Shown: positions 1 through 8,752, counted from the stretch's first letter. The stretch is DNA of 64,000 nt from Candidatus Faecalibacterium faecigallinarum (GCA_019119685.1 DWWN01000047.1:25631-89630); one strand, 5' to 3'. Notes: generated by a model from the sequence alone, not told the origin. Made by a program: numbers and translations.

Positions 1-320
1 GCGCAGGTGCCCGAGAAGGTCTCGCGGCGGACGTACCGGCCGTTCTGGCCCGACTCGTTGTTGGTGTGGCTGCGGACGGCCTGAATGGTCAGATAACCGT
101 CCTCCAGCTGCATCTTCACGTCCTCTTTCTTGCAGCCGGGCAGGTCCACATCCATCTCGTAACCGCCCTCAACTTCCTTGACGTCGGTCTTCATCATGTT
201 GGCGGCGCGGTGGCCCATGGTGTTGCGGGCCTCGCGGTTCAGTTCGCGGTCCATGTTCTCGAAGAACGGATCAAACCAATCATCAAACAGATTTTCATGG
301 AAAACAGCAGGCAGTAACAT
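1..320 (-). CDS. Hsp20/alpha-crystallin small heat-shock protein (3' part cut by window edge)
   Basis: ATP-independent holdase chaperone. About 106 N-terminal codons are visible and the C-terminus lies outside the window. The start ATG (318-320) follows a GGAGG site. The N-terminus MLLPAVFHENLFDDWFDPF and the core DLPGCKKEDVKM match the neighbouring full-length hsp20 at 673-1137 almost residue for residue, so the two are tandem paralogues. The alpha-crystallin domain begins near residue 40. It has its own sigma-A promoter overlapped by a CIRCE operator, so HrcA control is likely. Confidence 0.93.
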   Translation of the reverse strand, partial: MLLPAVFHENLFDDWFDPFFENMDRELNREARNTMGHRAANMMKTDVKEVEGGYEMDVDLPGCKKEDVKMQLEDGYLTIQAVRSHTNNESGQNGRYVRRETFSGTC

Positions 321-439
321 AAGTCAAACCTCCAATCAACAGCCCCGAAGGCTGGTAAAACAACTTTGCCCGCCCAGCGGGGAAGGCGCTTTCCCGGGGG
401 CCTTGTTCCCCCTGTGCCCTTCCTCCTGAGCACGGCTAT

Positions 440-482
440 AGTATAGCACCAATTTTTAGCACTGTCAAGCATAGAGTGCTAA
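440..482 (-). promoter_or_regulatory. Sigma-A promoter overlapped by CIRCE (HrcA operator) for first hsp20
   Basis: On the minus strand, -35 TTGACA (463-468), a 17-bp spacer and -10 TATACT (440-445). The CIRCE inverted repeat is TTAGCACT(G)-N9-GAGTGCTAA at 456-482, one mismatch from the TTAGCACTC-N9-GAGTGCTAA consensus. The operator covers the -35 box, the expected geometry for HrcA repression. The leader to the ATG is about 110 nt. Confidence 0.93.
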
Positions 483-602
483 TGTTAATTAAAAGTTCAC
501 AATTCCAAGTTTGCCGTAAAATTTCTTTTGTGTATCCGTTTGTTTTTCTACGAATACGGGATATTCTGGCATATTTTAAGCGTATCTGCCAGCAGAAAGC
601 GC

Positions 603-641
603 AAAATGCCCCCGGAGGGCCTTGCGGTCCCCCGGGGGCAT
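603..641 (-). terminator. Intrinsic terminator after second hsp20
   Basis: A 10-bp perfect stem (ATGCCCCCGG at 606-615 with its complement at 632-641) lies just downstream of the hsp20 stop. The T-run on the minus strand is short (TTTTGC). Confidence 0.7.
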
Positions 642-672
642 CTCAGTGCGCTGTTTCAGCGCGCACCAGCCG

Positions 673-1137
673 TTACTCGATCTCGATCAAGTTCGAGTTG
701 GCGGCGGGCAGCTCCTTCTTCTGCTCAGCATGAGGCAGCGTGATCTTCAGCACGCCATCCTCAAACTTTGCGTGGACGTCCTCTTTCTTGACGTCCTCGC
801 CGACGTAGAAGCTGCGGGCACAGGTACCGGAGAAGCTCTCCCGGCGCACATAGCGGCCGTTCTTGTCGGTCTGGTCCTGATTGTGGCTGCGGACAGCCTG
901 GATGGTCAGATAGCCGTTGTCCAGCTCCATCTTGACGTCCTCTTTCTTGCAGCCGGGCAGATCGACGGCGACCTCGTAGGCGCTGCCGGTATCCTTAACG
1001 TCGGTCTTCATCATGTTGGCGCCGCGCTTACCAAAAACCTGGCGGGATTCGCGGTTCAGTTCGCGATCCATATCCTCGAAGAACGGATCAAACCAATCGT
1101 CGAACAGATTCTCATGAAAAACAGCAGGCAGTAACAT
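673..1137 (-). CDS. Hsp20/alpha-crystallin small heat-shock protein
   Basis: 154-residue small heat-shock chaperone that holds unfolding proteins in the cytoplasm. A short N-terminal arm (1-40) is followed by an alpha-crystallin domain (about 41-140) containing DLPGCKKEDVKMELDNGYLT and a late GVLKITLP motif, with a short acidic tail. The ATG lies 8 nt behind GGAGG. It is a tandem paralogue of the gene at 1-320; the 5' regions are conserved as well as the coding sequence. It is monocistronic, with its own CIRCE promoter and terminator. Confidence 0.96.
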   Translation of the reverse strand: MLLPAVFHENLFDDWFDPFFEDMDRELNRESRQVFGKRGANMMKTDVKDTGSAYEVAVDLPGCKKEDVKMELDNGYLTIQAVRSHNQDQTDKNGRYVRRESFSGTCARSFYVGEDVKKEDVHAKFEDGVLKITLPHAEQKKELPAANSNLIEIE

Positions 1138-1241
1138 AAGTCAAACCTCCAATCATGGCCCCGAAAGGGCCAACAGGTGCTTCCGGTGGGGCGGGCCCGG
1201 GGATCTTGTTCCCCGTGCCCTTTCCTCCTGGGCACGTCTAT

Positions 1242-1284
1242 ACTATAGCACCTATTTTTAGCACTGTCAAGCATAGAGTGCTAA
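1242..1284 (-). promoter_or_regulatory. Sigma-A promoter overlapped by CIRCE for second hsp20
   Basis: Minus-strand -35 TTGACA (1265-1270), 17-bp spacer, -10 TATAGT (1242-1247). CIRCE TTAGCACT(G)-N9-GAGTGCTAA spans 1258-1284 and is identical to the operator at 456-482, including the 9-nt spacer TCAAGCATA. The leader is about 100 nt and rich in GC hairpins. Confidence 0.93.
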
Positions 1285-1350
1285 AATTAACCTTTCTATC
1301 ACAGATAAGACATATTTCATGCAATTTTGCCGTTTTCGGGCCCCGCATGG

Positions 1351-1387
1351 CAAAAAAACACGCCCAGCCGCTTTGGGCTGGACGTGT
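1351..1387 (-). terminator. Intrinsic terminator of the threonine/aspartate operon
   Basis: A strong stem (ACACG.CCAGCC / GGCTGG.CGTGT) is followed by seven T on the minus strand, 25 nt after the lysC stop. Confidence 0.9.
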
Positions 1388-1412
1388 CCAATCAAAGTTT
1401 TGCAGGCATTCC

Positions 1413-2612
1413 TCAGTGGAACAGGCTGTCGTGGATGGCGCTGACGGCGCGGTCGGCCTCCTCGCGGTCGATGATGCAGGAGATCTTGATCTCGCTGGTG
1501 GAGATCATATGGATGTTGATGTTGTTGTTGGCCAGCGCCTCGAACATACTGGCGGCCACGCCGCTGTGGCTCTGCATACCGGCGCCCACGATGGACACCT
1601 TGGCGTAGTCGTTGGAGCAGGTCACCTGGCTGAACTTCTCGCTCTCCCGCAGGGCGCGCAGCGCGATGGGCGCGTCGCCCTGGGAGCAGGTGAAGATCAC
1701 GTCCTTCTTGCCGTCGCGGCCGGTGGACTGCAGGATGATGTCCACGTTGACCTTCTTCTGGGCCAGCATCCCGAAGATCTTAAAGCTCATGCCCGGCTCG
1801 TCGGGGACGTTCAGGATCGAAATGACGGCCACGTCGGTGTCCTTTGCAACACCCTTGATCAGCATACCTTCCATATCTTTTGCAACCTCCTTGACCACAG
1901 TGCCGGGCACCGGGTTCAGGCTGGAGAGCACCTCCAGCTCCACATTGTATTTCTTGGCCAGCTCTACGCTGCGGTTGTTCAGCACCTGGGCGCCCAGGCT
2001 CGCCAGCTCGAGCATCTCGTCAAAGGAGATCTCGGGCAGCTTGCGGGCATTGCGCACCTTGCGGGGGTCGGCGGTGTAGACGCCTTCCACATCGGTGTAG
2101 ATCTGGCACCGGTCGGCGTGCAGGGCGGCCGCGATGGCCACCGCGCTGGTGTCCGAGCCGCCGCGGCCCAGGGTGGTGATGTCGTCCAGCTTGTTGATGC
2201 CCTGGAAGCCCGCCACCACTACGATGCGGTTGCGCTCCAGCTCGGATGCGATGCGCTCCACGTCCATCCGCTTGATGCGGGCCTTGGTGTAAGCCCGGTC
2301 GGTGTGGAAGCCCGCCTGCCAGCCGGTCAGGCTGGTGGCATGGCAGCCGATCTCGTTCAGGGCCATGGCCAGCAGGGCAATGCTGATCTGCTCGCCGGTG
2401 GCCAGCAGCATATCCATCTCCCGGGCGGAGGGGTTGTGGGTGATCTCCGCCGCCTTTGCGATCAGGTCGTCGGTGGTGTCGCCCTGGGCGGATACCACGA
2501 CCACCACGTCGTTGCCCGCGTTGTGGGTCTGCGCTACGATGCGCGCCACGTTGAAAATACGCTCGCGGTCCCGGACCGATGAGCCGCCGAACTTTTGTAC
2601 GATCAACGCCAT
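1413..2612 (-). CDS. lysC: Aspartate kinase
   Basis: Phosphorylates L-aspartate to 4-phospho-aspartate, the entry step for lysine, methionine and threonine. It is 399 residues, normal for the monofunctional enzyme. The kinase signature KFGGSSV is at residues 7-13, an amino-acid kinase domain covers about 1-240, and two C-terminal ACT domains (about 265-399) give feedback control by lysine and/or threonine. It is the last gene of a leftward operon with the ACT-domain gene, hom and thrB. The 73-nt gap from thrB shows no terminator. Confidence 0.96.
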   Translation of the reverse strand: MALIVQKFGGSSVRDRERIFNVARIVAQTHNAGNDVVVVVSAQGDTTDDLIAKAAEITHNPSAREMDMLLATGEQISIALLAMALNEIGCHATSLTGWQAGFHTDRAYTKARIKRMDVERIASELERNRIVVVAGFQGINKLDDITTLGRGGSDTSAVAIAAALHADRCQIYTDVEGVYTADPRKVRNARKLPEISFDEMLELASLGAQVLNNRSVELAKKYNVELEVLSSLNPVPGTVVKEVAKDMEGMLIKGVAKDTDVAVISILNVPDEPGMSFKIFGMLAQKKVNVDIILQSTGRDGKKDVIFTCSQGDAPIALRALRESEKFSQVTCSNDYAKVSIVGAGMQSHSGVAASMFEALANNNINIHMISTSEIKISCIIDREEADRAVSAIHDSLFH

Positions 2613-2685
2613 ATACTTGTCACTCTCCTCTTTCGCTATCCTCTATAACCAGAGGGTGAAGGTGCAAAACGTCCCTGTTCCTCTG

Positions 2686-3591
2686 TCATTCAACCGTCGC
2701 GCCGGCGTTGTCCGCGTCCAGGCGCAGCAGTGTAAATGCTTCACATCCGTCCAGGCCTTCGAGGGCCACCAGGCCCTGTTCCAGCCTCTGATAAAATTCC
2801 TCTGCCCCGTCGCGCTCGGCCACCGCCATCACGGTGCTGCCCGCGCCCGACACATAGACCGCCAGGGCTCCGCACTCCTTTGCCAGGGCAAACACTTCCT
2901 TCGAGCCGGGCATCAGGGGGATGCGGTAGGGCTGGTGCAGCTTATCCTCGGTGGCGATGGGCAGCAGGTCATGCCGGCCGTCGCAGAAGGCCGCCGGCAG
3001 CAGCGCCGCCCGGGACAGGTTGTAGACCGCGTCCTTGTGGGGGATCTGCCCCGGCAGGGCGGCGCGGGCCGCCTCGGTCAGCAGTTTGTAGTCGGGCACC
3101 ACCGCCGCAAAGCAGAGGCTGGGGTCCACTTCCCGCTTGACCGAATACACTTCCCCACCCTCAAAGACGCTGGTGGTCAGCCCGCCCAGCAGGGCCGGGG
3201 CCACGTTGTCGGGGTGGCCCTCGATGGCGGTGGCCAGGGTCAGCAGCTCCTGAGTGTTGAGCACGTCCCCCAGCATCCGGTTGGCCCCCAGCAGGCCGGC
3301 GATGATGCAGGCCGACGAGGAGCCCAGGCCCCGCGCCATGGGGATGGGGTTGGTCTGGACGATCTTCAAAGGCGGGATGCGCTTGCCCACCCGGTCGAAC
3401 AGGCTCTTGGCCGAGCGGTAGATCAGGTTGGACTCGCCCCGAGGGATGCGAGTGCCGTCCGCCGCCGAGATGTCCAGCTTGTCGCTCTCCTCAAAGGTGG
3501 CGGTGTTGTACAGGGTGACTGCCAGGCCCACCGCGTCGAAGCCGGAGCCCACGTTGGCGCTGGTGGCCGGGACCGAAACTTTGATCTTCAT
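2686..3591 (-). CDS. thrB: Homoserine kinase
   Basis: Phosphorylates homoserine to O-phosphohomoserine for threonine synthase. A 301-residue GHMP kinase: N-terminal PATSANVGSGFDA, then the phosphate-binding loop RGLGSSSA near residues 90-98. It lies 11 nt after hom and upstream of lysC. No thrC is visible in the window. Confidence 0.96.
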   Translation of the reverse strand: MKIKVSVPATSANVGSGFDAVGLAVTLYNTATFEESDKLDISAADGTRIPRGESNLIYRSAKSLFDRVGKRIPPLKIVQTNPIPMARGLGSSSACIIAGLLGANRMLGDVLNTQELLTLATAIEGHPDNVAPALLGGLTTSVFEGGEVYSVKREVDPSLCFAAVVPDYKLLTEAARAALPGQIPHKDAVYNLSRAALLPAAFCDGRHDLLPIATEDKLHQPYRIPLMPGSKEVFALAKECGALAVYVSGAGSTVMAVAERDGAEEFYQRLEQGLVALEGLDGCEAFTLLRLDADNAGATVE

Positions 3592-3602
3592 GGCGCCCTC
3601 CT

Positions 3603-4838
3603 TCAGTCGTCCGCAGGCAGGCGGCGCAGCACCAGCTTGACGCTGCCCCCCACCGCCTCGATCTTGCGGGCTGCCGCTTCCAGGGCGGCGGCATCCGCCT
3701 GCCCGATCATATAAGCGCAGCCGTCATAGTGCTCGGCCACCAGCTGGCCGGGGCCATAGATGGCTTCCACCACAGCGGGGGCAGCCCCCTCCACACGCAC
3801 ATAGTATGCCGCCGGGGCCGGGTCGGTGAGCATCCCTTCGGCGGGCTCGGCCGGCTGCCAGAACAGGCTGTCGTGCATCTTCACCCCGTGTTTGAGGGCG
3901 TCCACCACATCGGCCACCACGGCGCTGGCGGTGGGCAGCTTGCCCGCGCCCTTGCCGTAAAAGACCACGTCGCCCAGCATATCGCCCTTGACCTTGACGG
4001 CGTTGAACACGTCGTCCACGCCGGCCAGCTGGTTCTCGTGGGGCACCAGGCAGGGCTCCACCCCTGCGGCCACACCGCCGCCGGGCAGCAGCTTCATCCA
4101 GGCAATCAGCTTGATGACGCAGCCCAGCTTGGCCGCGGCCTGGACGTCGGCCACCGTGATGTCACGGATGCCCCGGGTGGGGATGTTCTGGGGGTAGATG
4201 TGGTGCCCGCAGACCAGCGACGCCAGAATGGCGATCTTGCGGCAGGCGTCCCGGCCGTCCACATCGTCGCCGGGGTCCTTGGTCTCGGCGTAGCCCAGCT
4301 GCTGGGCGATCTTCAAAGCCTCGTCAAAGCCCATGTTCTCCCGGGCCATCTTGGTCAGCATGAAGTTGGTGGTGCCGTTGACGATGCCCTCCACCTCGGT
4401 GATGACGTTGGCCGCCAGGCACTGGTGCATCGGGGTGATGATGGGGGTGCCGCCCCCCACCGACGCCTCGAACAGAAACGCACAGTTGTGGCTCTTGGCC
4501 AGGGCCAGCAGCTCGGCGCCGTAGGTGGCCACCATCTCCTTGTTGGAGGTGCAGACGCTGCGGCCGCTCTCCAAAGCCTGCCGCACATAGGGGTAGGCAA
4601 AGCGGGTGCCGCCGATGGTCTCCACCACCACCTTGACCTCGGGGTCGGCGAGGATGACGTCGATGTTCTTGACGAACAGATGGGCGTCGGGCCGGTCCGA
4701 GAAATCCCGCACGTCCAGGATATACTTCACTTCCACCGGTTCGCCGGCACGGCGGGCAACGCTCGCCGCGTTCCGGTTCAGGACCTCATACACGCCGCTG
4801 CCCACGGTGCCAAAGCCCAAAATTGCGATCTTTGCCAT
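3603..4838 (-). CDS. hom: Homoserine dehydrogenase
   Basis: NAD(P)H-dependent reduction of aspartate semialdehyde to homoserine. It is 411 residues: an N-terminal Rossmann motif GFGTVGSGV (8-16), a catalytic domain with GIVNGTTNFM and the TKDPGDDVDG segment, and a C-terminal ACT domain (about 335-411) for threonine feedback. It lies 34 nt downstream of the ACT-domain gene and 11 nt upstream of thrB, consistent with one operon. Confidence 0.97.
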   Translation of the reverse strand: MAKIAILGFGTVGSGVYEVLNRNAASVARRAGEPVEVKYILDVRDFSDRPDAHLFVKNIDVILADPEVKVVVETIGGTRFAYPYVRQALESGRSVCTSNKEMVATYGAELLALAKSHNCAFLFEASVGGGTPIITPMHQCLAANVITEVEGIVNGTTNFMLTKMARENMGFDEALKIAQQLGYAETKDPGDDVDGRDACRKIAILASLVCGHHIYPQNIPTRGIRDITVADVQAAAKLGCVIKLIAWMKLLPGGGVAAGVEPCLVPHENQLAGVDDVFNAVKVKGDMLGDVVFYGKGAGKLPTASAVVADVVDALKHGVKMHDSLFWQPAEPAEGMLTDPAPAAYYVRVEGAAPAVVEAIYGPGQLVAEHYDGCAYMIGQADAAALEAAARKIEAVGGSVKLVLRRLPADD

Positions 4839-4872
4839 AGTCTCCTCGCTCCTATCCTTTCAGAAATGTGCC

Positions 4873-5304
4873 TTACGCATCGTAGCTCAGCCGGACCCCC
4901 ACCACCGTACTCTGCCTGGAGAGCATGGCGGCCAGCTCGTCGGGGGACATCTGCATGGTGTCGGTGCGGATGGTCACCGCCACCTGGGCGGTGCCGTTTT
5001 CCGGCGTGGCCTGGTTGATGGTGACGATGCTGGCCCCGGCGCTGCTGATGCCGGCCAGCAGGCTTTGCAGCGCGCCGGTCTGATCCCGCAGGGTGGCCAT
5101 GACGGTGATCAGCTCCCGCCCGTTTTCCGAATCAAAGATGCAGTCCTTGTATTTGTAATAGGCGCTGCGGGACAGCCCCACCGCCCGTGTGGCGGCCGAA
5201 ATGTTCCGTGCCTGGCCGCTGGCCAGCAGCTCCTTGGCCCGGATGACTTTCAAAAAGACTTCCGGCAGCACCTGCGCGTCCACAAGATAAAATCGGCGCT
5301 CCAA
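4873..5304 (-). CDS. UPF0735-type ACT-domain protein (PheB-like)
   Basis: Small cytoplasmic regulator-like protein of about 143 residues. The N-terminal part (1-65, including FYLVDAQVLPEVFLKVI and a helix-turn-helix-like RAVGLSRSAYYKYKD) is followed by an ACT domain (70-143). Members commonly precede hom and are thought to sense an amino acid; the ligand is not established here. I chose the TTG start at 5304 because AGAGG lies 8 nt upstream and homologues begin close to FYLVD. A GTG at 5313 is the alternative. Confidence 0.85.
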   Translation of the reverse strand: MERRFYLVDAQVLPEVFLKVIRAKELLASGQARNISAATRAVGLSRSAYYKYKDCIFDSENGRELITVMATLRDQTGALQSLLAGISSAGASIVTINQATPENGTAQVAVTIRTDTMQMSPDELAAMLSRQSTVVGVRLSYDA

Positions 5305-5343
5305 CTTGTTCACCTCTCAAGCACAACTGTATTCACGGGAAAT

Positions 5344-5388
5344 ATAATAGCATCCGCCCTCCCGCATTGCAAGAGGGCGGATGCTATT
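5344..5388. promoter_or_regulatory. Promoter of the ACT-hom-thrB-lysC operon embedded in a 16-bp hairpin that also terminates upstream transcription
   Basis: Minus strand: -35 TTGCAA (5367-5372), 17-bp spacer, -10 TATTAT (5344-5349) preceded by TGC. The same bases form a perfect inverted repeat (5346-5361 with 5373-5388). The -35 lies in the loop and the -10 overlaps the outer end of the stem. Followed by ATATTT on the minus strand and TTTT on the plus strand, the hairpin is a plausible bidirectional terminator, notably for the PBP gene upstream. Confidence 0.7.
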
Positions 5389-5550
5389 TTGGCAGTTTCG
5401 ACAGTTTTTCCACGGGACGCGGCGCTTCTGTTGCCGAAAGTGCAATACACAAAAGCGCCTTTTGGGGGCGGCCGCCGCGGCCGGACTGTCCGCCTGGGGC
5501 AGCACACTGTCTCTGTCCCGCGGATGCAGGCCCGGGCCTCAGGGCGCCGC

Positions 5551-8094
5551 TCAGTCGGTGATGACGCCTTCGGTGTCCACCTGGCTGGAGACGATGCCGC
5601 CGCTGTGGTCGTAGTTGCAGGTGGCGGGCAGGTCGTCGGCCTTGTAGTAGCCGGTGGCGCGGCCGGGGCAGCCCGGGCCGGCCAGCAGGCCGCTCTGGGT
5701 GCAGTAGGAGCGCTGGACCACGCCTTCCGCCATGGGGAATTCCCTGGTCTCATACCCCTCCTGGACGGTGTTCATCAGGGCCCGCCACGCTTCGACGCAG
5801 GTGCGGGTCCTGGCCTGGCTGCCCAGGGTCAGGGTCATGTCGTAGGGGGAGTCGTAACCCCACCAGACGGCGGTCACATAGTATGGGGTGCCGCCCACGA
5901 ACGACAGGTCGCGCTCGTCGGTGGCGGTACCCGTCTTGCCGAAGGACCGCATATTGCCCGCCGTGGGGTACCGGCCGCCCGCCGTGCCCACGCTGCTGTA
6001 CAGGACGTTCTGCAGCAGCTGGTTCATGATGGAGGCGGTCTGGGGGGTCAGGGCCTGGTAGCTGGTGGCGTTGTTTTCCAGATAGATGTTGCCGTCCCGG
6101 TCCAGCACACGGGTGTAAAGGTGGGGGGTGGTGTACTGGCCGTCGTAGAAGATCTGGAACGCCGCCGCCAGGTCCATGGGTGTGACGCCGTGGGTCTGGC
6201 TGCCCATGACCAGGGGGGCAAGGCCCACATCGTTGACCGGGTCAAGGGTGTCCAGCTGCAGGGTGTTGTAAAGGAAGTTGAAGATGGTGTTCGCCCCCAC
6301 CAGGTCGCCCACCCGGGCGGCGATGGTGTTCAGGGAGCGGGCCAGGCCGTTCCACAGGGGGACGTCGGTATTGTCGCCGTAGTTGCCGCCGTAGTTCTTG
6401 GGCCAGCTGCGCCAGGCGTTGGGGTAGGCCCGCAGCGCCTCGTCCGACAGGCCCGACAGGCCGTTGCGGCGGCAGTAGTCATCGTCCCGGATCACCATGT
6501 CGCTCTTCAGGTAGAGGGGGGAGTTGTTCAGCATGGTGGACCAGTTGACCAGCCCGTACTCGATGCCCAGCGCGTAGGCGCCGATGGGCTTGATGGCTGA
6601 GCCGGTCTGCCTTGTCACGCTGTAGGCGCGGTTCAACGTCAGGTCGCGGGTCTTTTCGCCCAGGCCGCCCACCATGGCCACCACGTTGCCGTCGTAGTCC
6701 AGTGTGACCATGGCGGCCTGGGTGCGCACGTTGCGGTAATAGGTGACGGTGCCGTCCTCCGCCGTGGTGGTCTTGAGGGTGCCGTCGGCGTTGTAGACGG
6801 GCACGTCGTCCTCCGACAGGCTGGACACCGGTTCTTCGTGCCAGCCAGCCGGGAAGTACTGGTCGTTCGTGTTGAGCATCAGCTCTTCCATCTGGGCCTG
6901 GATCTTGGGGTTGACGGTGGCCTCGATGGTAAAGCCGCCGGTGTACAGCATCTGCTGGGCCGCGGACTCGGTGATGCCCTCCTTCTCCATGATGTCCTGC
7001 ACCACTTCCTCAAAGAGGGCGTCGGTGAAGTAGGAGTTGTTGGTGGCGGTGGTCCTGGAGGTGTCCTCCTCGGCCAGGACCAGCGGCTGGGCCGCGGCGT
7101 CGCGGTATACCTCCTCCGAGATGACCCCTTCCTGCCACATATTATAAAGGATATAGTTGCGGCGGTTGATGAGGTTCTCGGGGTTGGTGCGGGGGTTGTA
7201 GTTGGTGGGGTTTTTGGTGATGGAGGCAATGGTCGCGCATTCCCACAGGGTCAGCTGGCTGACCTCCTTGCCAAAATATTCCAGCGAGGCCGTCTGCACG
7301 CCCTGGATGGTGCCGGTAAAGCTGATGGTGTTCAGGTAGGCTTCCAGGATGGTCTCCTTGGAGTAGTTGCGGTAGAGGGTATAGGCGCGGTAGATCTCGC
7401 GCAGCTTGCGCAGCGCGCCCTCGATGCCGCTGGCGCTGTCGTCATCGGTCAGGTTCTTGATGAGCTGCTGCTCGATGGTGGACGCGCCCTGCTTGGAGCT
7501 GTAGATGGGCACGATATACTCGTTGATCATCGCGCCCACCGTCCGCTTGAGGTTGAAGCCGGGCTCCGAGTAAAAGTCCTTGTCCTCGGTGCAGATAAAG
7601 GCGTACTGCAGATACTGGGGGATCTGTTCCAGGTCCACCCACATCCGGTGGCTGTTGGAGGAGCGCAGGGTGGCGTATTCGATCTGCGCGCCGGTGTCGG
7701 GGTCGGTGGCCACCACCACGCTGGACTGGCTCAGCTCGATCTGGTCCAGGTTGAGCAGGTCGCCGTCGTTGGCCGTGGCCTGCACCACATAAAACACCAT
7801 GCACACCGCCAGCGCGCACCCCGCCATCACCCCCACGCAGAACAGGGTGGCAAAGATGCGGAAGAGCGCCCGCAGGACCGGATGCTTTGGCTTTTCCTTT
7901 TCAGGCTTTTGCTTTTTGGGGCCGCGGCCGCCCTGGGGTGCGCCGGCATGGCCTGTCCCCCGGCCGCCGCCGGAGGACGGGGGCGGCGCGGACTCCCGTC
8001 TGCTGCGGGTGGTGTCCACCATGCGGTGCCGCGGCGCCGCGGCGCTGTGAGCACCCGCGCCGTCGCTGCGGTGGATGCGCCTCATTTCATTCAT
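5551..8094 (-). CDS. Class A penicillin-binding protein (glycosyltransferase/transpeptidase)
   Basis: Polymerises lipid II and cross-links peptidoglycan at the outer face of the membrane. It is 847 residues from the ATG at 8094; a longer in-frame ORF has no better start. A disordered, basic, Gly/Pro-rich cytoplasmic tail (1-72) precedes one membrane helix (about 73-104). GT51 domain: glutamate of EDKDF at 170, QGASTIEQQLIKN at 202-214. Transpeptidase: SxxK S499-K502 (TGSAIKP), SLN at 587-589, KTG at 720-722. Odd: the GT51 first motif reads EDKDFYSEPG where a histidine is usual before the glycine. A weak GGAGG lies 14 nt before the start. Confidence 0.94.
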   Translation of the reverse strand: MNEMRRIHRSDGAGAHSAAAPRHRMVDTTRSRRESAPPPSSGGGRGTGHAGAPQGGRGPKKQKPEKEKPKHPVLRALFRIFATLFCVGVMAGCALAVCMVFYVVQATANDGDLLNLDQIELSQSSVVVATDPDTGAQIEYATLRSSNSHRMWVDLEQIPQYLQYAFICTEDKDFYSEPGFNLKRTVGAMINEYIVPIYSSKQGASTIEQQLIKNLTDDDSASGIEGALRKLREIYRAYTLYRNYSKETILEAYLNTISFTGTIQGVQTASLEYFGKEVSQLTLWECATIASITKNPTNYNPRTNPENLINRRNYILYNMWQEGVISEEVYRDAAAQPLVLAEEDTSRTTATNNSYFTDALFEEVVQDIMEKEGITESAAQQMLYTGGFTIEATVNPKIQAQMEELMLNTNDQYFPAGWHEEPVSSLSEDDVPVYNADGTLKTTTAEDGTVTYYRNVRTQAAMVTLDYDGNVVAMVGGLGEKTRDLTLNRAYSVTRQTGSAIKPIGAYALGIEYGLVNWSTMLNNSPLYLKSDMVIRDDDYCRRNGLSGLSDEALRAYPNAWRSWPKNYGGNYGDNTDVPLWNGLARSLNTIAARVGDLVGANTIFNFLYNTLQLDTLDPVNDVGLAPLVMGSQTHGVTPMDLAAAFQIFYDGQYTTPHLYTRVLDRDGNIYLENNATSYQALTPQTASIMNQLLQNVLYSSVGTAGGRYPTAGNMRSFGKTGTATDERDLSFVGGTPYYVTAVWWGYDSPYDMTLTLGSQARTRTCVEAWRALMNTVQEGYETREFPMAEGVVQRSYCTQSGLLAGPGCPGRATGYYKADDLPATCNYDHSGGIVSSQVDTEGVITD

Positions 8095-8225
8095 AGCGAA
8101 GCAGATCGCCTCCTTCAAAACAAAACCGTTGTGCTTCCTGCCTTGTGATCCTTCCCCACGCTGCCGGGCGGTCAAAGCGCGGGCGCACACAGTCCGGGCT
8201 CAGGTTCAAATTCCGATACTTGGTT

Positions 8226-8231
8226 ATTATA
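8226..8231 (-). promoter_or_regulatory. Extended -10 promoter for the PBP gene
   Basis: Minus-strand TGC-TATAAT, about 130 nt upstream of the PBP start. No good -35 is seen at 17 bp. Confidence 0.6.
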
Positions 8232-8347
8232 GCACACTTGCCCCCGGAAAGTACAGCGTCCCGGGGTGAAATTTGGCCTTTATTTGGCGTTGATTGTGTG
8301 AAAACCGCCCTTTTCGTCCATACTATCACAGAAAGGAGCCCGGCTTT

Positions 8348-8740
8348 ATGCGTAAATTGTGGTATTTTCTCTTTTACGGCCTGTGTGCCTTTACCATCGC
8401 TTTCAGCCTGTACTGGATGGCCGCCGTCCCGCCGCGGGCCGCCCGGCCGGGGCCCGCTTCCAGCGCCGGCAGCGGCAGCCAGAGCAGCAGCCCCTCCCTG
8501 CGGGCGGGCGCGGCGCTGTCCGGCGTGCCGGAAGGTGAAGAAGGCTACTACCTCTGCGATGAGGGCGGGCGGCTTTCGGTCTACCGCTGCGACGCCGGCG
8601 GCACCCCCCGCCAACTGCTGGAACGCACCGACATCTATGTCAACCTCCTGCCCGAGGCCGACGCCCTGCGCTATAAATCCGGCTACTACGTCTGGAGCCG
8701 CCAGGAACTGGAAACTCTGCTGGAGGACCTGGGCGCCTGA
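8348..8740 (+). CDS. Small membrane-anchored protein with BofC-like C-terminal domain
   Basis: 130 residues. The ATG follows AAAGGAG. One membrane helix or signal anchor (about 4-26) leads to a Ser/Gly/Pro linker (30-55) and a compact domain (about 64-130). The pattern YYLCDEGGRLSVY...TDIYVNLLPEAD...LETLLEDLG resembles the C-terminal domain of BofC-type sporulation proteins and related short Firmicute proteins. Position outside the membrane is inferred. The BofC link is by pattern only, so function is uncertain. Confidence 0.7.
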   Translation: MRKLWYFLFYGLCAFTIAFSLYWMAAVPPRAARPGPASSAGSGSQSSSPSLRAGAALSGVPEGEEGYYLCDEGGRLSVYRCDAGGTPRQLLERTDIYVNLLPEADALRYKSGYYVWSRQELETLLEDLGA

Positions 8741-8752
8741 CCGGCCGTCCAG

